Shown here piece by piece: positions 17,210 to 25,195 of a stretch of DNA of 64,000 nt. Source of the DNA: DATLXU01 sp035575515 (GTDB lineage Bacteria > Acidobacteriota > Blastocatellia > UBA7656); assembly GCA_035575515.1 (NCBI GenBank), contig DATLXU010000109.1, positions 1-64,000 of the forward strand, given 5' to 3'. The notes beneath the pieces are model-generated. The model had not been told where the DNA came from. It did no database searches and saw only the letters and a list, made by a program, of their open reading frames with translations. The position numbers and the translations under genes are program-made. Numbering within the stretch: position 1 is the stretch's first letter; each line of letters begins with the position of its first letter.

Positions 17210-18013
17210 ATGCAGAGACTTAAATCACTTCTCCTCTTCTCGCTTCTTTTCCTGCTTCTCATTTCGGTCTCAATCCCAGCATATCCACCTTCTGTCCGGC
17301 ACACTATTCGCGTGATGACTTACAACATTCATCACGGTGAAGGCACGGATGGAAAGCTCGACCTGGAGAGAATTGCCAAGCTAATCCGTCAGCAGCAAGC
17401 AGACATCGTAGCGCTTCAAGAGGTGGACCGCGGGGTGGAGCGAACTGCGCGCCGAGACCTGATCGTGGAACTGGCCGCGCTGACGAAGATGAGCTACGCC
17501 TTTGGCAAGAACATAGATTATCAAGGCGGAGACTACGGCAATGCGATCCTGAGCCGCTTCCCAATCGTCAAACAGCAGAACCTTCATTACAAGATGCTCC
17601 GACCGGGAGAACAGCGCGGGCTTTTGCAAGTTGTGCTGAAGGTCGAGGGCAAGCAGCTATTGCTGTTGAACACTCATCTGGATTACAGGGGCGATGATGC
17701 CGAGAGGCTGAAGAACATAGATGAAATCCGCCAGATTCTGGAGCAGTATAAGAGTCTTCCAGTGATCTTGTGCGGAGACTTCAACGACACACCGAACAGC
17801 CCCACTCACCGTAAGGTCAAAGAGGCATTTGAAGATGGCTGGAAGAGCGTCGGTAAGGGTGAAGGGTTCAGCTACTCAAGCACGCAGCCGCAGAAGCGAA
17901 TAGATTACGTCTTCCTTAATAAGGGGCGGAGTCTCTCCCCTATTAAAGCGTGGGTAGTTGAATCGAATGCATCTGATCATTTGCCGGTCGTCGTGGAATT
18001 CAAACTCCCTTGA
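17210..18013 (+). CDS. Secreted endonuclease/exonuclease/phosphatase (EEP) family protein
   Basis: A 267-residue metal-dependent hydrolase with a signal peptide (MQRLKSLLLFSLLFLLLI... PAYP). The catalytic set is complete: TYNIHHGEG with Asn, LQEVDRG with the metal-binding Glu, NTHLDYRGDD with His, CGDFNDTPNSP with the Asp/Asn pair, RIDYVF, and the final SDHLPVVVEF with catalytic His. EEP enzymes cut nucleic acids, phosphoinositides or sphingomyelin; export suggests an extracellular or periplasmic phosphodiesterase or nuclease. Substrate is not decidable by eye. No clear ribosome binding site. Confidence 0.88.
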   Translation: MQRLKSLLLFSLLFLLLISVSIPAYPPSVRHTIRVMTYNIHHGEGTDGKLDLERIAKLIRQQQADIVALQEVDRGVERTARRDLIVELAALTKMSYAFGKNIDYQGGDYGNAILSRFPIVKQQNLHYKMLRPGEQRGLLQVVLKVEGKQLLLLNTHLDYRGDDAERLKNIDEIRQILEQYKSLPVILCGDFNDTPNSPTHRKVKEAFEDGWKSVGKGEGFSYSSTQPQKRIDYVFLNKGRSLSPIKAWVVESNASDHLPVVVEFKLP

Positions 18014-18133
18014 ATGCGATTAATTAACTCTAGAAAAGTTTCTCTGCTGCAAAACCCAAAAGCATTTCCCATAAGAACAGCAAAATCTCGCCCAAAGCTT
18101 AGAAAACGCAACAGTAGCTGCAATGTTGTTGCA

Positions 18134-18208
18134 TTAATGAAACATACTCATTAAAGATGTCGTATCTTCTCGCGTAAGAAGTTGATCAAATGGTTCTGTT
18201 CTCGGTTC
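18134..18208 (+). promoter_or_regulatory. Candidate control region of the PARP gene
   Basis: Upstream of the PARP gene are an AT-rich inverted repeat (TTAATGA at 18134-18140 and TCATTAA at 18148-18154) and three copies of GTTC at 18193, 18198 and 18205. Both could be operator sites. The GTTC copies recall, but do not match, the alphaproteobacterial LexA box GTTC-N7-GTTC (spacing here is 8 between the outer two). No firm -10/-35 pair was found. The rest of 18014-18237 shows nothing else. Confidence 0.25.
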
Positions 18209-18237
18209 TTTAGATCATTAACGGGAGGGCTGTGCCC

Positions 18238-19524
18238 ATGACTTCAACAGTTCGAGAAGCGATATATATATATGCAGATGTCGCGGGTAACAACAACAAG
18301 TTTTGGAACATTCAGGAGCTTTCGGATAACTCCTGCAGCATTCAATGGGGCCGCGTCGGATCCATCGGCCAGACCCGGGTCAAAAGCTTTGCTTCGCCGC
18401 TTCAGGCCGCAAGCTTCTTTGAATACAAGTGCAGACAGAAAGAAACCAAAGGCTATCGGCGGCTGAAGGTGTTAACAGGAAGTGGCGTTGTGGTAACGCC
18501 TGCGCCAAATCGCGAGGTCGCCGCCATTGCCACAAAACAGATAGAGACCGATTCGCCTCAAACACTTGAGCTAGTAAATCGCCTTGCTGATGCGAACGTA
18601 CACAACATTCTCTCGTCCACTCAACTGGTCTATGACACATCCAAGGGCACGTTCTCTACACCACTTGGCATAATCACCGAAGACGCCATTAGTGAAGCCC
18701 GCACGCTGCTGGGGCAGATGGCAGATTACATCGGGCGGCGAGAGTTCACCTCAAAGAATTATATTGCTTTGCTGAACTCTTACCTGAGGCTTGTGCCGCA
18801 GAAGGTTGGCCGCAAGATAGATCCCCAGTCTCTTTACCCCGACCTTGAGGCAATACGAAAGCAGAACGAGATTTTGGACTCGCTAGAAGCCAGCCTCAAG
18901 CTCGTAGTTGATAAACCCGTCGGCGCGGCTCAACCGAATGAGTTGAAGCTGTTCGAGGCTAGGCTCAAGATTGTCGAAGACTGCTCGCTGATAGATCGGA
19001 TAAGAAGATTCTACCAGAGCACAAGACAAGCCATTCACGCGAGCCACAACCTGGGCGTGAATCTGGTCTATGAAGTGGAGATCAAATCCATGAAAGAAGC
19101 ATTTGAATCCTTTGGAAGAAAGCTCGGCAACGTAATGGAATTGTGGCACGGCACGCGAGTCAGCAACCTGCTTTCGATTCTGAAAAGCGGATTTGTCATA
19201 CCGCCTTCTAACGCGCCGCACTGCACGGGACGAATGTTCGGCAACGGTGTTTACTTTTCTGATCAATCAACTAAGAGCTTGAACTACTCATTCGGTTACT
19301 GGGGCGGCAGACAGGATCAGAAATGCTTTATGCTTTTAAACGATGTGGCAATGGGCCGCTTCTTCGTTCCGAAGATATGGAGCCAAGTCTATCCCAAGAA
19401 GCGATACCATTCAACGTTTGCCAAGGCTGGATGGTCGGGTGTCCTCAACAATGAGATGGTCGTTTACGACACGAAGCAGATAAACCCCAAGTACTTGGTT
19501 GAGTTCTCCCAGCAAGGGCGATGA
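18238..19524 (+). CDS. WGR-domain poly(ADP-ribose) polymerase (PARP)
   Basis: A 428-residue bacterial PARP with the same domain order as the core of eukaryotic PARP-1/2/3. The WGR domain (about 1-80) contains WNIQELSDNSCSIQWGRVG; it binds DNA ends in eukaryotic PARPs. A helical PARP regulatory domain follows (about 110-225), then the catalytic ART domain (about 235-428). The H-Y-E triad is complete: His304 in LWHGTR, Tyr339 in GNGVYFSD, Glu406 in NNEMVVYD. Glu is needed for polymer elongation, so true PARylation is plausible. ATG at 18238 is preferred over GTG at 18232 because GGGAGGG then has an 8-base spacing. It is followed by an unknown gene (30 bases) and an SRAP gene, suggesting a DNA damage unit. 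Bacterial PARPs are sporadic; transfer is likely. Confidence 0.95.
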   Translation: MTSTVREAIYIYADVAGNNNKFWNIQELSDNSCSIQWGRVGSIGQTRVKSFASPLQAASFFEYKCRQKETKGYRRLKVLTGSGVVVTPAPNREVAAIATKQIETDSPQTLELVNRLADANVHNILSSTQLVYDTSKGTFSTPLGIITEDAISEARTLLGQMADYIGRREFTSKNYIALLNSYLRLVPQKVGRKIDPQSLYPDLEAIRKQNEILDSLEASLKLVVDKPVGAAQPNELKLFEARLKIVEDCSLIDRIRRFYQSTRQAIHASHNLGVNLVYEVEIKSMKEAFESFGRKLGNVMELWHGTRVSNLLSILKSGFVIPPSNAPHCTGRMFGNGVYFSDQSTKSLNYSFGYWGGRQDQKCFMLLNDVAMGRFFVPKIWSQVYPKKRYHSTFAKAGWSGVLNNEMVVYDTKQINPKYLVEFSQQGR

Positions 19525-19554
19525 GCGAGTTTCAACTTGGAGGAGGCGAAAGCG

Positions 19555-20049
19555 ATGTGTGATTTGATAACGTTAAACCGAATCGAGAAGGTTGTTGAAA
19601 TGAAGATGGCTGCTGGGCAGATGTTCACCGCCTTCGACATCACTCTGGCTCTTCAGAAGAAGAGGGTGAGAATGCTGCACCGCGAGATAAGAAGGGACAT
19701 CAGAATAGTGGCAGATGATCTGATGTGGCGCTATGGCTATGAGCGAACGCTCGTAGGATTCAAACAGATAAATGCCAGCGCCTTTGTGTATCACCCTTTC
19801 GGGACCGATGCGAGTTTGCACAGGCCCTCTATCCGCCCGTGCTCTCTTGCGACTGAGATTCGTCAAAAGCCGATGCCGTTTACCGGACCTAGACTGCGGC
19901 CCAGAGTAGATCGGAATCGGCGAGATGATTCATTTATGCCCGCGGGCATTGCACACGCGAATGTTTTGAACGTGGAGGATAGACCAAGCGTAGTTGTCGA
20001 AGAAGTTTCGCGCTTATTGATTATTACCAAAGGGGACGGCCTCGAATAA
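19555..20049 (+). CDS. Unknown protein encoded between PARP and SRAP genes
   Basis: A 164-residue protein that I do not recognise as a named family. The ATG at 19555 follows GGAGGAGGCG at workable spacing (a TTG at 19537 would add six residues). The N-terminal half (MAAGQMFTAFDITLALQKKRVRMLHREIRRDIRIVAD, about residues 19-55, cited in part) looks like a winged-helix fold, and then comes YERTLVGF...AFVYHPFG, a pattern I have seen in unannotated bacterial and phage proteins. The C-terminal 80 residues are basic and proline-rich, then acidic. No enzyme motif is visible. It lies 30 bases after PARP and 43 before SRAP. A DNA-binding or regulatory partner role is possible but is inference. Confidence 0.7.
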   Translation: MCDLITLNRIEKVVEMKMAAGQMFTAFDITLALQKKRVRMLHREIRRDIRIVADDLMWRYGYERTLVGFKQINASAFVYHPFGTDASLHRPSIRPCSLATEIRQKPMPFTGPRLRPRVDRNRRDDSFMPAGIAHANVLNVEDRPSVVVEEVSRLLIITKGDGLE

Positions 20050-20092
20050 ATTTAGGGCTTCACCCATACCATTTATCGAACAGGAGATCATT

Positions 20093-20767
20093 ATGTGCGG
20101 CAGATTTACTCAGACTCAAAGCATTCCGAAAATCGCGCAGGAGTTCAACGTGGCGGAGGTCTCTTGCGATCTTGCGCCGAGTTACAACATAGCGCCTACA
20201 CAAAAGGTTGCAGTCATCATCACAGATGGGGGCAAGCAGCTTGTGCCGGTACGGTGGGGATTTGTCCCATCCTGGGCTAAGGACTTATCTATGGGCAGCA
20301 AGATGATAAATGCCAGGGCCGAGACTATTACCGAGAAGGCCAGCTACAGGAACGCCTTCAATAAGCGGCGCTGCCTGGTTGTGGCGGATGGGTTTTACGA
20401 GTGGCAGGATTTCGGTGATACGAAAAGACCAGTCTATATCAGACTGAAGTCGGGGAGGCCGTTCGGGTTCGCGGGGCTGTACGAGGTGTGGAAATCTCCT
20501 GAAGGGAAAGAGGTCACAACCTGCACGATCATCACCACACAGGCCAATGAATTAATGAAGCCAATCCATGAGCGAATGCCCGTCATCATATCCAAGCAAG
20601 ATGAGGATATGTGGCTCGATCCCGCAACGGATAATCAGGGGCTATTGCTCAAGCTGCTGAAACCTTACCCTGCCGAGGAGATGGAAGCTTACCCTGTTTC
20701 AAAGCGTGTAAACTCTCCTAAGAACAATTCGGCAGCGTGCATCGAGAGGCTGAAGCTGCCGGAATGA
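20093..20767 (+). CDS. SRAP domain abasic-site processing protein (HMCES/YedK family)
   Basis: A 224-residue SOS-response-associated peptidase protein. Family members crosslink to abasic sites in single-stranded DNA through the amino group of Cys2, shielding them. The start MCGRFTQT gives the essential Cys2 after Met removal. The other conserved residues are seen: PSYNIAPTQ near 29-37, RWGFVPSWAKD, INARAETI, the Glu in ADGFYEWQ, and His in IHERMPVII. AGGAG precedes the ATG at good spacing. Being in line with the PARP gene it forms a putative DNA damage cluster. A perfect inverted repeat lies about 60 bases downstream. Confidence 0.95.
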   Translation: MCGRFTQTQSIPKIAQEFNVAEVSCDLAPSYNIAPTQKVAVIITDGGKQLVPVRWGFVPSWAKDLSMGSKMINARAETITEKASYRNAFNKRRCLVVADGFYEWQDFGDTKRPVYIRLKSGRPFGFAGLYEVWKSPEGKEVTTCTIITTQANELMKPIHERMPVIISKQDEDMWLDPATDNQGLLLKLLKPYPAEEMEAYPVSKRVNSPKNNSAACIERLKLPE

Positions 20768-20830
20768 TTCCAACAGACGGATGGCGCATGGGTTAGGACG
20801 CTTCAGTTTCTGAAGAACTCCTATGCTTCA

Positions 20831-20877
20831 CCTGTTCGCAAATCAGCGACGAGGCGCAATGCTGCTTTGCGAACAGG
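20831..20877. repeat. Perfect 12-bp inverted repeat (large hairpin)
   Basis: CCTGTTCGCAAA at 20831-20842 is exactly complementary to TTTGCGAACAGG at 20866-20877; past one mismatch the stem continues for CAGC/GCTG (16 pairs in all). No T-tract follows on either side, so it is not a classic terminator. It covers the end of the gene relic next to ruvB and may be a protein-binding site or the end of a lost mobile element. Confidence 0.7.
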
Positions 20878-21169
20878 ACGCATTAATGGATTGCTCGCAA
20901 GCCCGATAAGATTTCCACGGGATCACCGTTCGGTCTATAAGATTATAGGCACGGGCGCGGCCAGGATAAGGAGCTAAAGCAATGCTGTTTTCTTTTATCA
21001 GCTTACCCTTTGTCGCGGTAACTTGCGCCAGCGCTTGCTGGCGCACCTGGTCCCAAAGGAGATTAGCGGTATTTGAGTCGCTAATGGGTTTCGGCTTATC
21101 CAGGTACGTAACTGTGAACTGTCCGTCGGTGCCCCTACATCGGATGACGACATCCTGATTTGAAAAACA
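20843..21169 (-). pseudogene. Gene relic fused in frame behind the ruvB stop codon
   Basis: An open frame of 108 codons follows the ruvB TAG directly and in the same frame, with no start codon near its beginning. It reads NQDVVIRCRGTDGQFTVTYLDKPKPIS, then NLLWDQVRQQALAQVTATKGKL and LAPYPGRARAYNL. The pattern (G-x-F-x-V-x-Y-x-D-x-P, a helix with a lysine-glycine turn, then a PGR motif) recalls a family of exported unknown proteins in Acidobacteria. The 5' half and signal peptide are missing and the end is ragged (SCSQSSIAPRR). I read it as the 3' part of a gene joined to ruvB by deletion. Stop-codon readthrough giving a longer RuvB is possible but unlikely. Confidence 0.55.
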
Positions 21170-22216
21170 CTAACTCTCCTCAAACAGACTCTTTTGATTT
21201 ATATGCCGCTCGCCCGTTGAATAATTCAGTCCGAAGTGCTCGTAGGCGAGCCGCGTCGCCGTGCGGCCTCGCGGCGTGCGATTTAAGAATCCTATCTGCA
21301 TCAGGTAAGGCTCGTAGATTTCCTCAATCGCATCCTTCTCTTCGCTTATCGAAGCCGAGAGCGTCCCCAGCCCCACAGGGCCGCCGTCGAATTTATCAAT
21401 GATTGTCAGCAGCAATTTTCTATCAATCTCATCAAGCCCATAAGTGTCAACCTCCATACGGTTGAGCGCGTCGGCTGCGACCTCGTCCGTTATGCGCCCA
21501 TCGTAAATGACTTCGGCAATGTCGCGCACACGCCGCAGCAGACGATTAGCGATTCGCGGAGTGCCGCGCGAGCGCCGGGCAATCTCGCGCGCCCCGCTCT
21601 CTTCAACCGTCACGCCTAAGATTTCAGACGAACGCTTCACGATGATCTCTAAATCTTCCGTCGGGTAAAAATCCAAATGAAGCGGAATGCCGAACCTGCC
21701 GCGCAGCGGCGCGCTTAACAACCCCGCCCGCGTCGTTGCGCCAACGAGCGTGAACTTTGGCAGATCAATCTTGATGGAACGCGCCGACGGTCCCTGCCCG
21801 ATGATGATGTCGAGCTGGTAATCCTCCATCGCGGGATAAAGCACCTCTTCAATAGCGGGATTGAGGCGGTGAATCTCGTCAATGAAAAGCACGTCGCCTT
21901 CCGAAAGATTCGTGAGCAGCGCGGCCAGGTCTCCGGCTTTTTCAACGACAGGCCCCGCTGTTGTTTTGATGTCGCTGCCCATCTCATTTGCTATGATGTG
22001 CGCGAGCGTCGTCTTCCCAACGCCCGGCGCGCCGTACAACAAAACGTGATCGAGCGACTGGCCGCGCTTGCGCGCCGCTTGAATGAATATCGAAAGATTC
22101 TCTTTAGCTTTTTTCTGGCCGATATACTCGCGAAGCCACTTGGGTCGCAGGCTCAGTTCAAATTGCTGTTCGTCGTCGCTCTCGACGCCGCCCTGCACTA
22201 TGCGATTGTCTGACAT
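21170..22216 (-). CDS. ruvB: Holliday junction branch migration helicase RuvB
   Basis: A 348-residue AAA+ motor of the RuvAB branch migration complex. Motifs: RPKWLREYIGQKKAKENL at the N-terminus, Walker A GAPGVGKTT near residue 65, Walker B LFIDEIHRL near 112, sensor LVGATTRAGLLSAPLRGRFG near 155-175, and a C-terminal winged helix ending GFLNRTPRGRTATRLAYEHFG. AGGAGT lies eight bases before the ATG. No ruvA or ruvC is adjacent. The gene is divergent from sbcD, so two DNA repair genes share one intergenic region. The stop is TAG, followed in frame by a relic. Confidence 0.97.
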   Translation of the reverse strand: MSDNRIVQGGVESDDEQQFELSLRPKWLREYIGQKKAKENLSIFIQAARKRGQSLDHVLLYGAPGVGKTTLAHIIANEMGSDIKTTAGPVVEKAGDLAALLTNLSEGDVLFIDEIHRLNPAIEEVLYPAMEDYQLDIIIGQGPSARSIKIDLPKFTLVGATTRAGLLSAPLRGRFGIPLHLDFYPTEDLEIIVKRSSEILGVTVEESGAREIARRSRGTPRIANRLLRRVRDIAEVIYDGRITDEVAADALNRMEVDTYGLDEIDRKLLLTIIDKFDGGPVGLGTLSASISEEKDAIEEIYEPYLMQIGFLNRTPRGRTATRLAYEHFGLNYSTGERHINQKSLFEES

Positions 22217-22392
22217 TAGATATACTCCTGCGCGAAAGAGGTGTGGGGTTTCTAATCAAAAAGTTTACCACAAATAGTGGCCGCGCCCAAAAGGCGTACC
22301 AAATTTAGTGGCTCATTTCTCAACCTAATGGTTATAATCAATGAGCGTGAAAGCCCGATTGCCGATTGCCTGAATCTCAAGATCGAAACTTT

Positions 22393-23724
22393 ATGGCTCG
22401 ATTTCTTCACATAGCCGACATACATCTTGGCATCAAGAGATACAACCTGCCCGACCGCACGGGAGATTTCTTTCGCGCGTGGCGTGATGTAATCGAACGC
22501 TACGCGCTCGCGCGACGCGTTGACTTCGTTTTAATCGCGGGCGACCTCTTCGACCGCCGCAACGTTGATCCTCAGGCGGCCAACCACGCGATGTTTATGC
22601 TCAGGCAGCTTGCCGATGCGCGCATACCCGTCGTAGTCATCGAAGGCAATCACGACCAGCACGAGGCGACCTCGCGCTTTAGCTGGCTGCGCAGCTTCTC
22701 GCAATGGAGATTCATGAAACTGCTTGAGCCGCGCTGGACCGAAGAAGGCTTGAGGCTCGACGCGTGGGACGAAGAGGAAGCGAGCGGCTCCTATATTGAT
22801 ATTGCCGACGCGCGCATCTTCGGCTCGAACTGGTACGGCTCAACCGTTGGGAACACCTTGCCTGTGCTTGCCGAAGGCGTACGCGCGCACCGTCGCGAAG
22901 GCGCGGCGAACATAATGCTGCTGCATTCGGACGTCGAGGGCCAGCTCAATCGCCCGATTCAAAACGCGCTTTCAATATCGAAGCTCGTCGAGCTTCGCGG
23001 CGCGGTTGATTACCTCGCGCTCGGTCACACGCATAAACGATTTCAGATCGAAGACTGGGCCTTCAATCCTGGCTCGCTCGAAGCTTGCAGCGTTGACGAA
23101 GCCGTAACGGAGCGCGGCGCATATATTGTGGAAACCACTGGGCCGAAGATTATAAGCATGGAATTCATCGCGGCGGGCGAAGGCTATTTTCAAAGGCCGT
23201 TCAGAAGAATTGAGCATGAAGTGAGCGGCAAGGAAGAACCCGATGCGATTCGCGCTGAAATCTTCGAGACGCTTCACCGTGAATGCGCCATTGCCAACAC
23301 AATCGAAGAAGAGCAGCGACCGATCATTGAGTTGACGCTGCGCGGTCAGTTGGGATTCAAGAACTCGCTGCTGCGGCTTGATAAGTTAAAAGAGCAAGCC
23401 ATCGAGGAGCTTCGCCCGCTTGGACTTATCATCAATAATAAGACCATCCCAAAGCAACTTGCCGTAGCGGTTGACCTCGCCCGTGACACGCCGCGCAATG
23501 AACGTGAGCTTCGCGTAATTGAAGACCTCATCAAGCCCGACCCGCGATTCGGCGCGCGAGCATCAGAGATCGCTGCAATCGTCGTTGAAGCCAAGAGGCT
23601 CGCGCTTGAGGGCGAATCGGCGGAAAAGATTTTGAAGATGATCGAAGACAGATTGTTTCAACCCGCCTCAGAGCAATCTGGTGAATTACCACTTGAGGCA
23701 GTTTACGCCGAAGGCGCAGACTGA
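22393..23724 (+). CDS. sbcD: DNA repair nuclease SbcD/Mre11 family
   Basis: A 443-residue calcineurin-like metallophosphoesterase of the SbcD/Mre11 type, partner of SbcC/Rad50. Metal-binding motifs: HIADIHLG at the N-terminus, IAGDLFDRRNVDP near residue 48, VIEGNHDQHEA near 87, LLHSDVEG near 178, and LGHTHKR near 216. The C-terminal region (about 280-443) matches the capping/ATPase-binding part. ATG at 22393 is preferred over TTG at 22366 since the family starts right before this motif. A possible -10 (TATAAT) lies at about 22334. The matching SbcC gene is 11 kb away, which is unusual because the two often form an operon. Confidence 0.9.
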   Translation: MARFLHIADIHLGIKRYNLPDRTGDFFRAWRDVIERYALARRVDFVLIAGDLFDRRNVDPQAANHAMFMLRQLADARIPVVVIEGNHDQHEATSRFSWLRSFSQWRFMKLLEPRWTEEGLRLDAWDEEEASGSYIDIADARIFGSNWYGSTVGNTLPVLAEGVRAHRREGAANIMLLHSDVEGQLNRPIQNALSISKLVELRGAVDYLALGHTHKRFQIEDWAFNPGSLEACSVDEAVTERGAYIVETTGPKIISMEFIAAGEGYFQRPFRRIEHEVSGKEEPDAIRAEIFETLHRECAIANTIEEEQRPIIELTLRGQLGFKNSLLRLDKLKEQAIEELRPLGLIINNKTIPKQLAVAVDLARDTPRNERELRVIEDLIKPDPRFGARASEIAAIVVEAKRLALEGESAEKILKMIEDRLFQPASEQSGELPLEAVYAEGAD

Positions 23725-23736
23725 AACTCGACCGCA

Positions 23737-24366
23737 ATGCAGTCAACCGTAAAACCGCCTGAAGAAGGAAGGCTCTGGGAATGGCGGGCGTTCGGGCGCA
23801 TCAGCCGCCGTCTCGCCGCAAAGATCAAAGAGCATCCAATCAGACTCGGCATAGAGAATCAGTCCGAAGATGACACATACCTTGTTTCAGCTGTGAGCGA
23901 CCAGAATGTGAAGCTGCGAAACTATGCGAGCGGGACCGTCTTAAAGCTCAAACTGTTGTTCGCTGCTGGGCCTGACTTGATTGAGCTTTACGATGAGAGC
24001 GCGACTTACATTCATCGGTTCCCCGTCACGCGGCGCGAGGTTGAAGAAACGGCGCATCTGCTGCGGGTAAAGCTCGGCAAAATCGCTTTCGCGATTGATA
24101 GCTTCACGCCCGCTGAATTCATAAGCGCGTTGGAGAAAAGCTCGCCCCCAGTAATGAAGGTTGATGTGAGCAAGCGGCGCACTCAATATGATTTTGGCGA
24201 AGGATGGATTGAAGTGGCTGATGTTATTTTCCCGCATCATCAGGTGCAAACAATCTCAATCCAGTCGCCTGATTTTGAAGTCGTGAAAGGTATGCTCATG
24301 AAATTGCGCCCGAGCGATGAACTTGAAGCAATGAATTACGTCGAAGCATGCAGGCGCTGGGCGTAA
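23737..24366 (+). CDS. Unknown protein, possibly CYTH/triphosphate-tunnel-like
   Basis: A 209-residue protein 12 bases after sbcD. I do not recognise it surely. Alternating strands rich in Arg, Lys and Glu (WEWRAFGRI, DTYLVSAVSDQNVKLRNY, VLKLKLLFAA, MKVDVSKRRTQYD, GWIEVADVIFP, QTISIQSPDF) resemble the charged beta tunnel of CYTH proteins, which bind triphosphates such as ATP or thiamine triphosphate, but the ExExK start motif is not clear. It ends NYVEACRRWA. No signal peptide or membrane segment. The tight spacing puts it in an operon with sbcD and a GNAT gene. Confidence 0.55.
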   Translation: MQSTVKPPEEGRLWEWRAFGRISRRLAAKIKEHPIRLGIENQSEDDTYLVSAVSDQNVKLRNYASGTVLKLKLLFAAGPDLIELYDESATYIHRFPVTRREVEETAHLLRVKLGKIAFAIDSFTPAEFISALEKSSPPVMKVDVSKRRTQYDFGEGWIEVADVIFPHHQVQTISIQSPDFEVVKGMLMKLRPSDELEAMNYVEACRRWA

Positions 24367-24372
24367 AGAGTT

Positions 24373-24846
24373 ATGACAACTGAGATTCGCAAAGCGACGA
24401 AAGATGATTCCAACCGCCTGACAGAGATTGCCCATGCGGCAAAGCGTCACTGGGGTTATCCTGAAAGATGGATTGATATATGGAAAGGCGCGCTGACCAT
24501 CACGCCTGATTTTATTCTGAGCAATGAAGTTTTCACAGCGACAATTGATGGCGAAGTTGTGGGTTTTTATGCGCTGACGATGCGCGGCAATAAAGCAACG
24601 CTTGAACATCTGTGGGTTCTTCCTGATCGCATCGGCACAGGAATCGGAAAAGAGTTATTCCATCACGCAGTCGCAAAGGCCGCGTCATTGAATGCTGAGA
24701 CAATCGAGATAGAATCAGACCCGAACGCAGAAGGGTTCTACAGGCGAATGGGCGCGCGACATGTGGGTGAAATCATATCGGAGATTGAAGGAAAGCAGCG
24801 TGCGCTTCCCCTGCTAGTTTATGAGATGGGTTTGGAGATAGATTGA
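24373..24846 (+). CDS. GNAT family N-acetyltransferase
   Basis: A 157-residue acetyl-CoA-dependent N-acetyltransferase. It shows the GNAT core: IRKATKDDSNRLTEIAHAAKRHWGYPE at the start, the strand VGFYALTMRGNKATLEHLWVLPD (motif A strand) with the acetyl-CoA loop RIGTGIGKELFHHAV, then NAEGFYRRMGARHVGE. Length is normal. It lies six bases after the CYTH-like gene and is probably translated from the same message as sbcD. The acceptor (small molecule, antibiotic or protein) is not known. Confidence 0.88.
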   Translation: MTTEIRKATKDDSNRLTEIAHAAKRHWGYPERWIDIWKGALTITPDFILSNEVFTATIDGEVVGFYALTMRGNKATLEHLWVLPDRIGTGIGKELFHHAVAKAASLNAETIEIESDPNAEGFYRRMGARHVGEIISEIEGKQRALPLLVYEMGLEID

Positions 24847-24968
24847 TATGGCCGCAGGTTAAACCGAGTCAGTCTGCCGCAAAGACAAAGAACACATAAA
24901 GGTAACGATGAGATTCAATTTATACCCACACAAGAATGGAATCCGCTCAAAGACTCAAAAGAATTTGG

Positions 24969-24997
24969 TTGGACAATCGTGCGCTTTGTGATATTCT
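24969..24997 (+). promoter_or_regulatory. Candidate sigma-70 promoter for the protease-S1/P1 fusion gene
   Basis: TTGGAC (24969-24974), 17 bases, then TATTCT (24992-24997), upstream of the gene at 25196, implying a leader of nearly 200 bases. The rest of 24847-25195 holds no gene that I can support. Confidence 0.35.
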
Positions 24998-25195
24998 GCC
25001 GCGCGTAAGATATGCCTCACATGGTTAAAATCGGCTTTCAAGCAATAATAGAAGGCTCGCTTTTTCAGCTTTTTTGAAACGTTTTTGGCAGATTCTCTCA
25101 CTGCAAAGCGAGAACACATCACAAACAGGCAACACGGCGGTGGTCTTAAAAATGGAATGGCCCTCATTAGATTCAATTAAGCAAGGAGTTCCGAC

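Noticed and set aside
18193..18208. Canonical LexA box before the PARP gene.
   Set aside because: Spacing between the GTTC copies does not match GTTC-N7-GTTC, and no CTGT-N8-ACAG or GAAC-N4-GTTC box was found.
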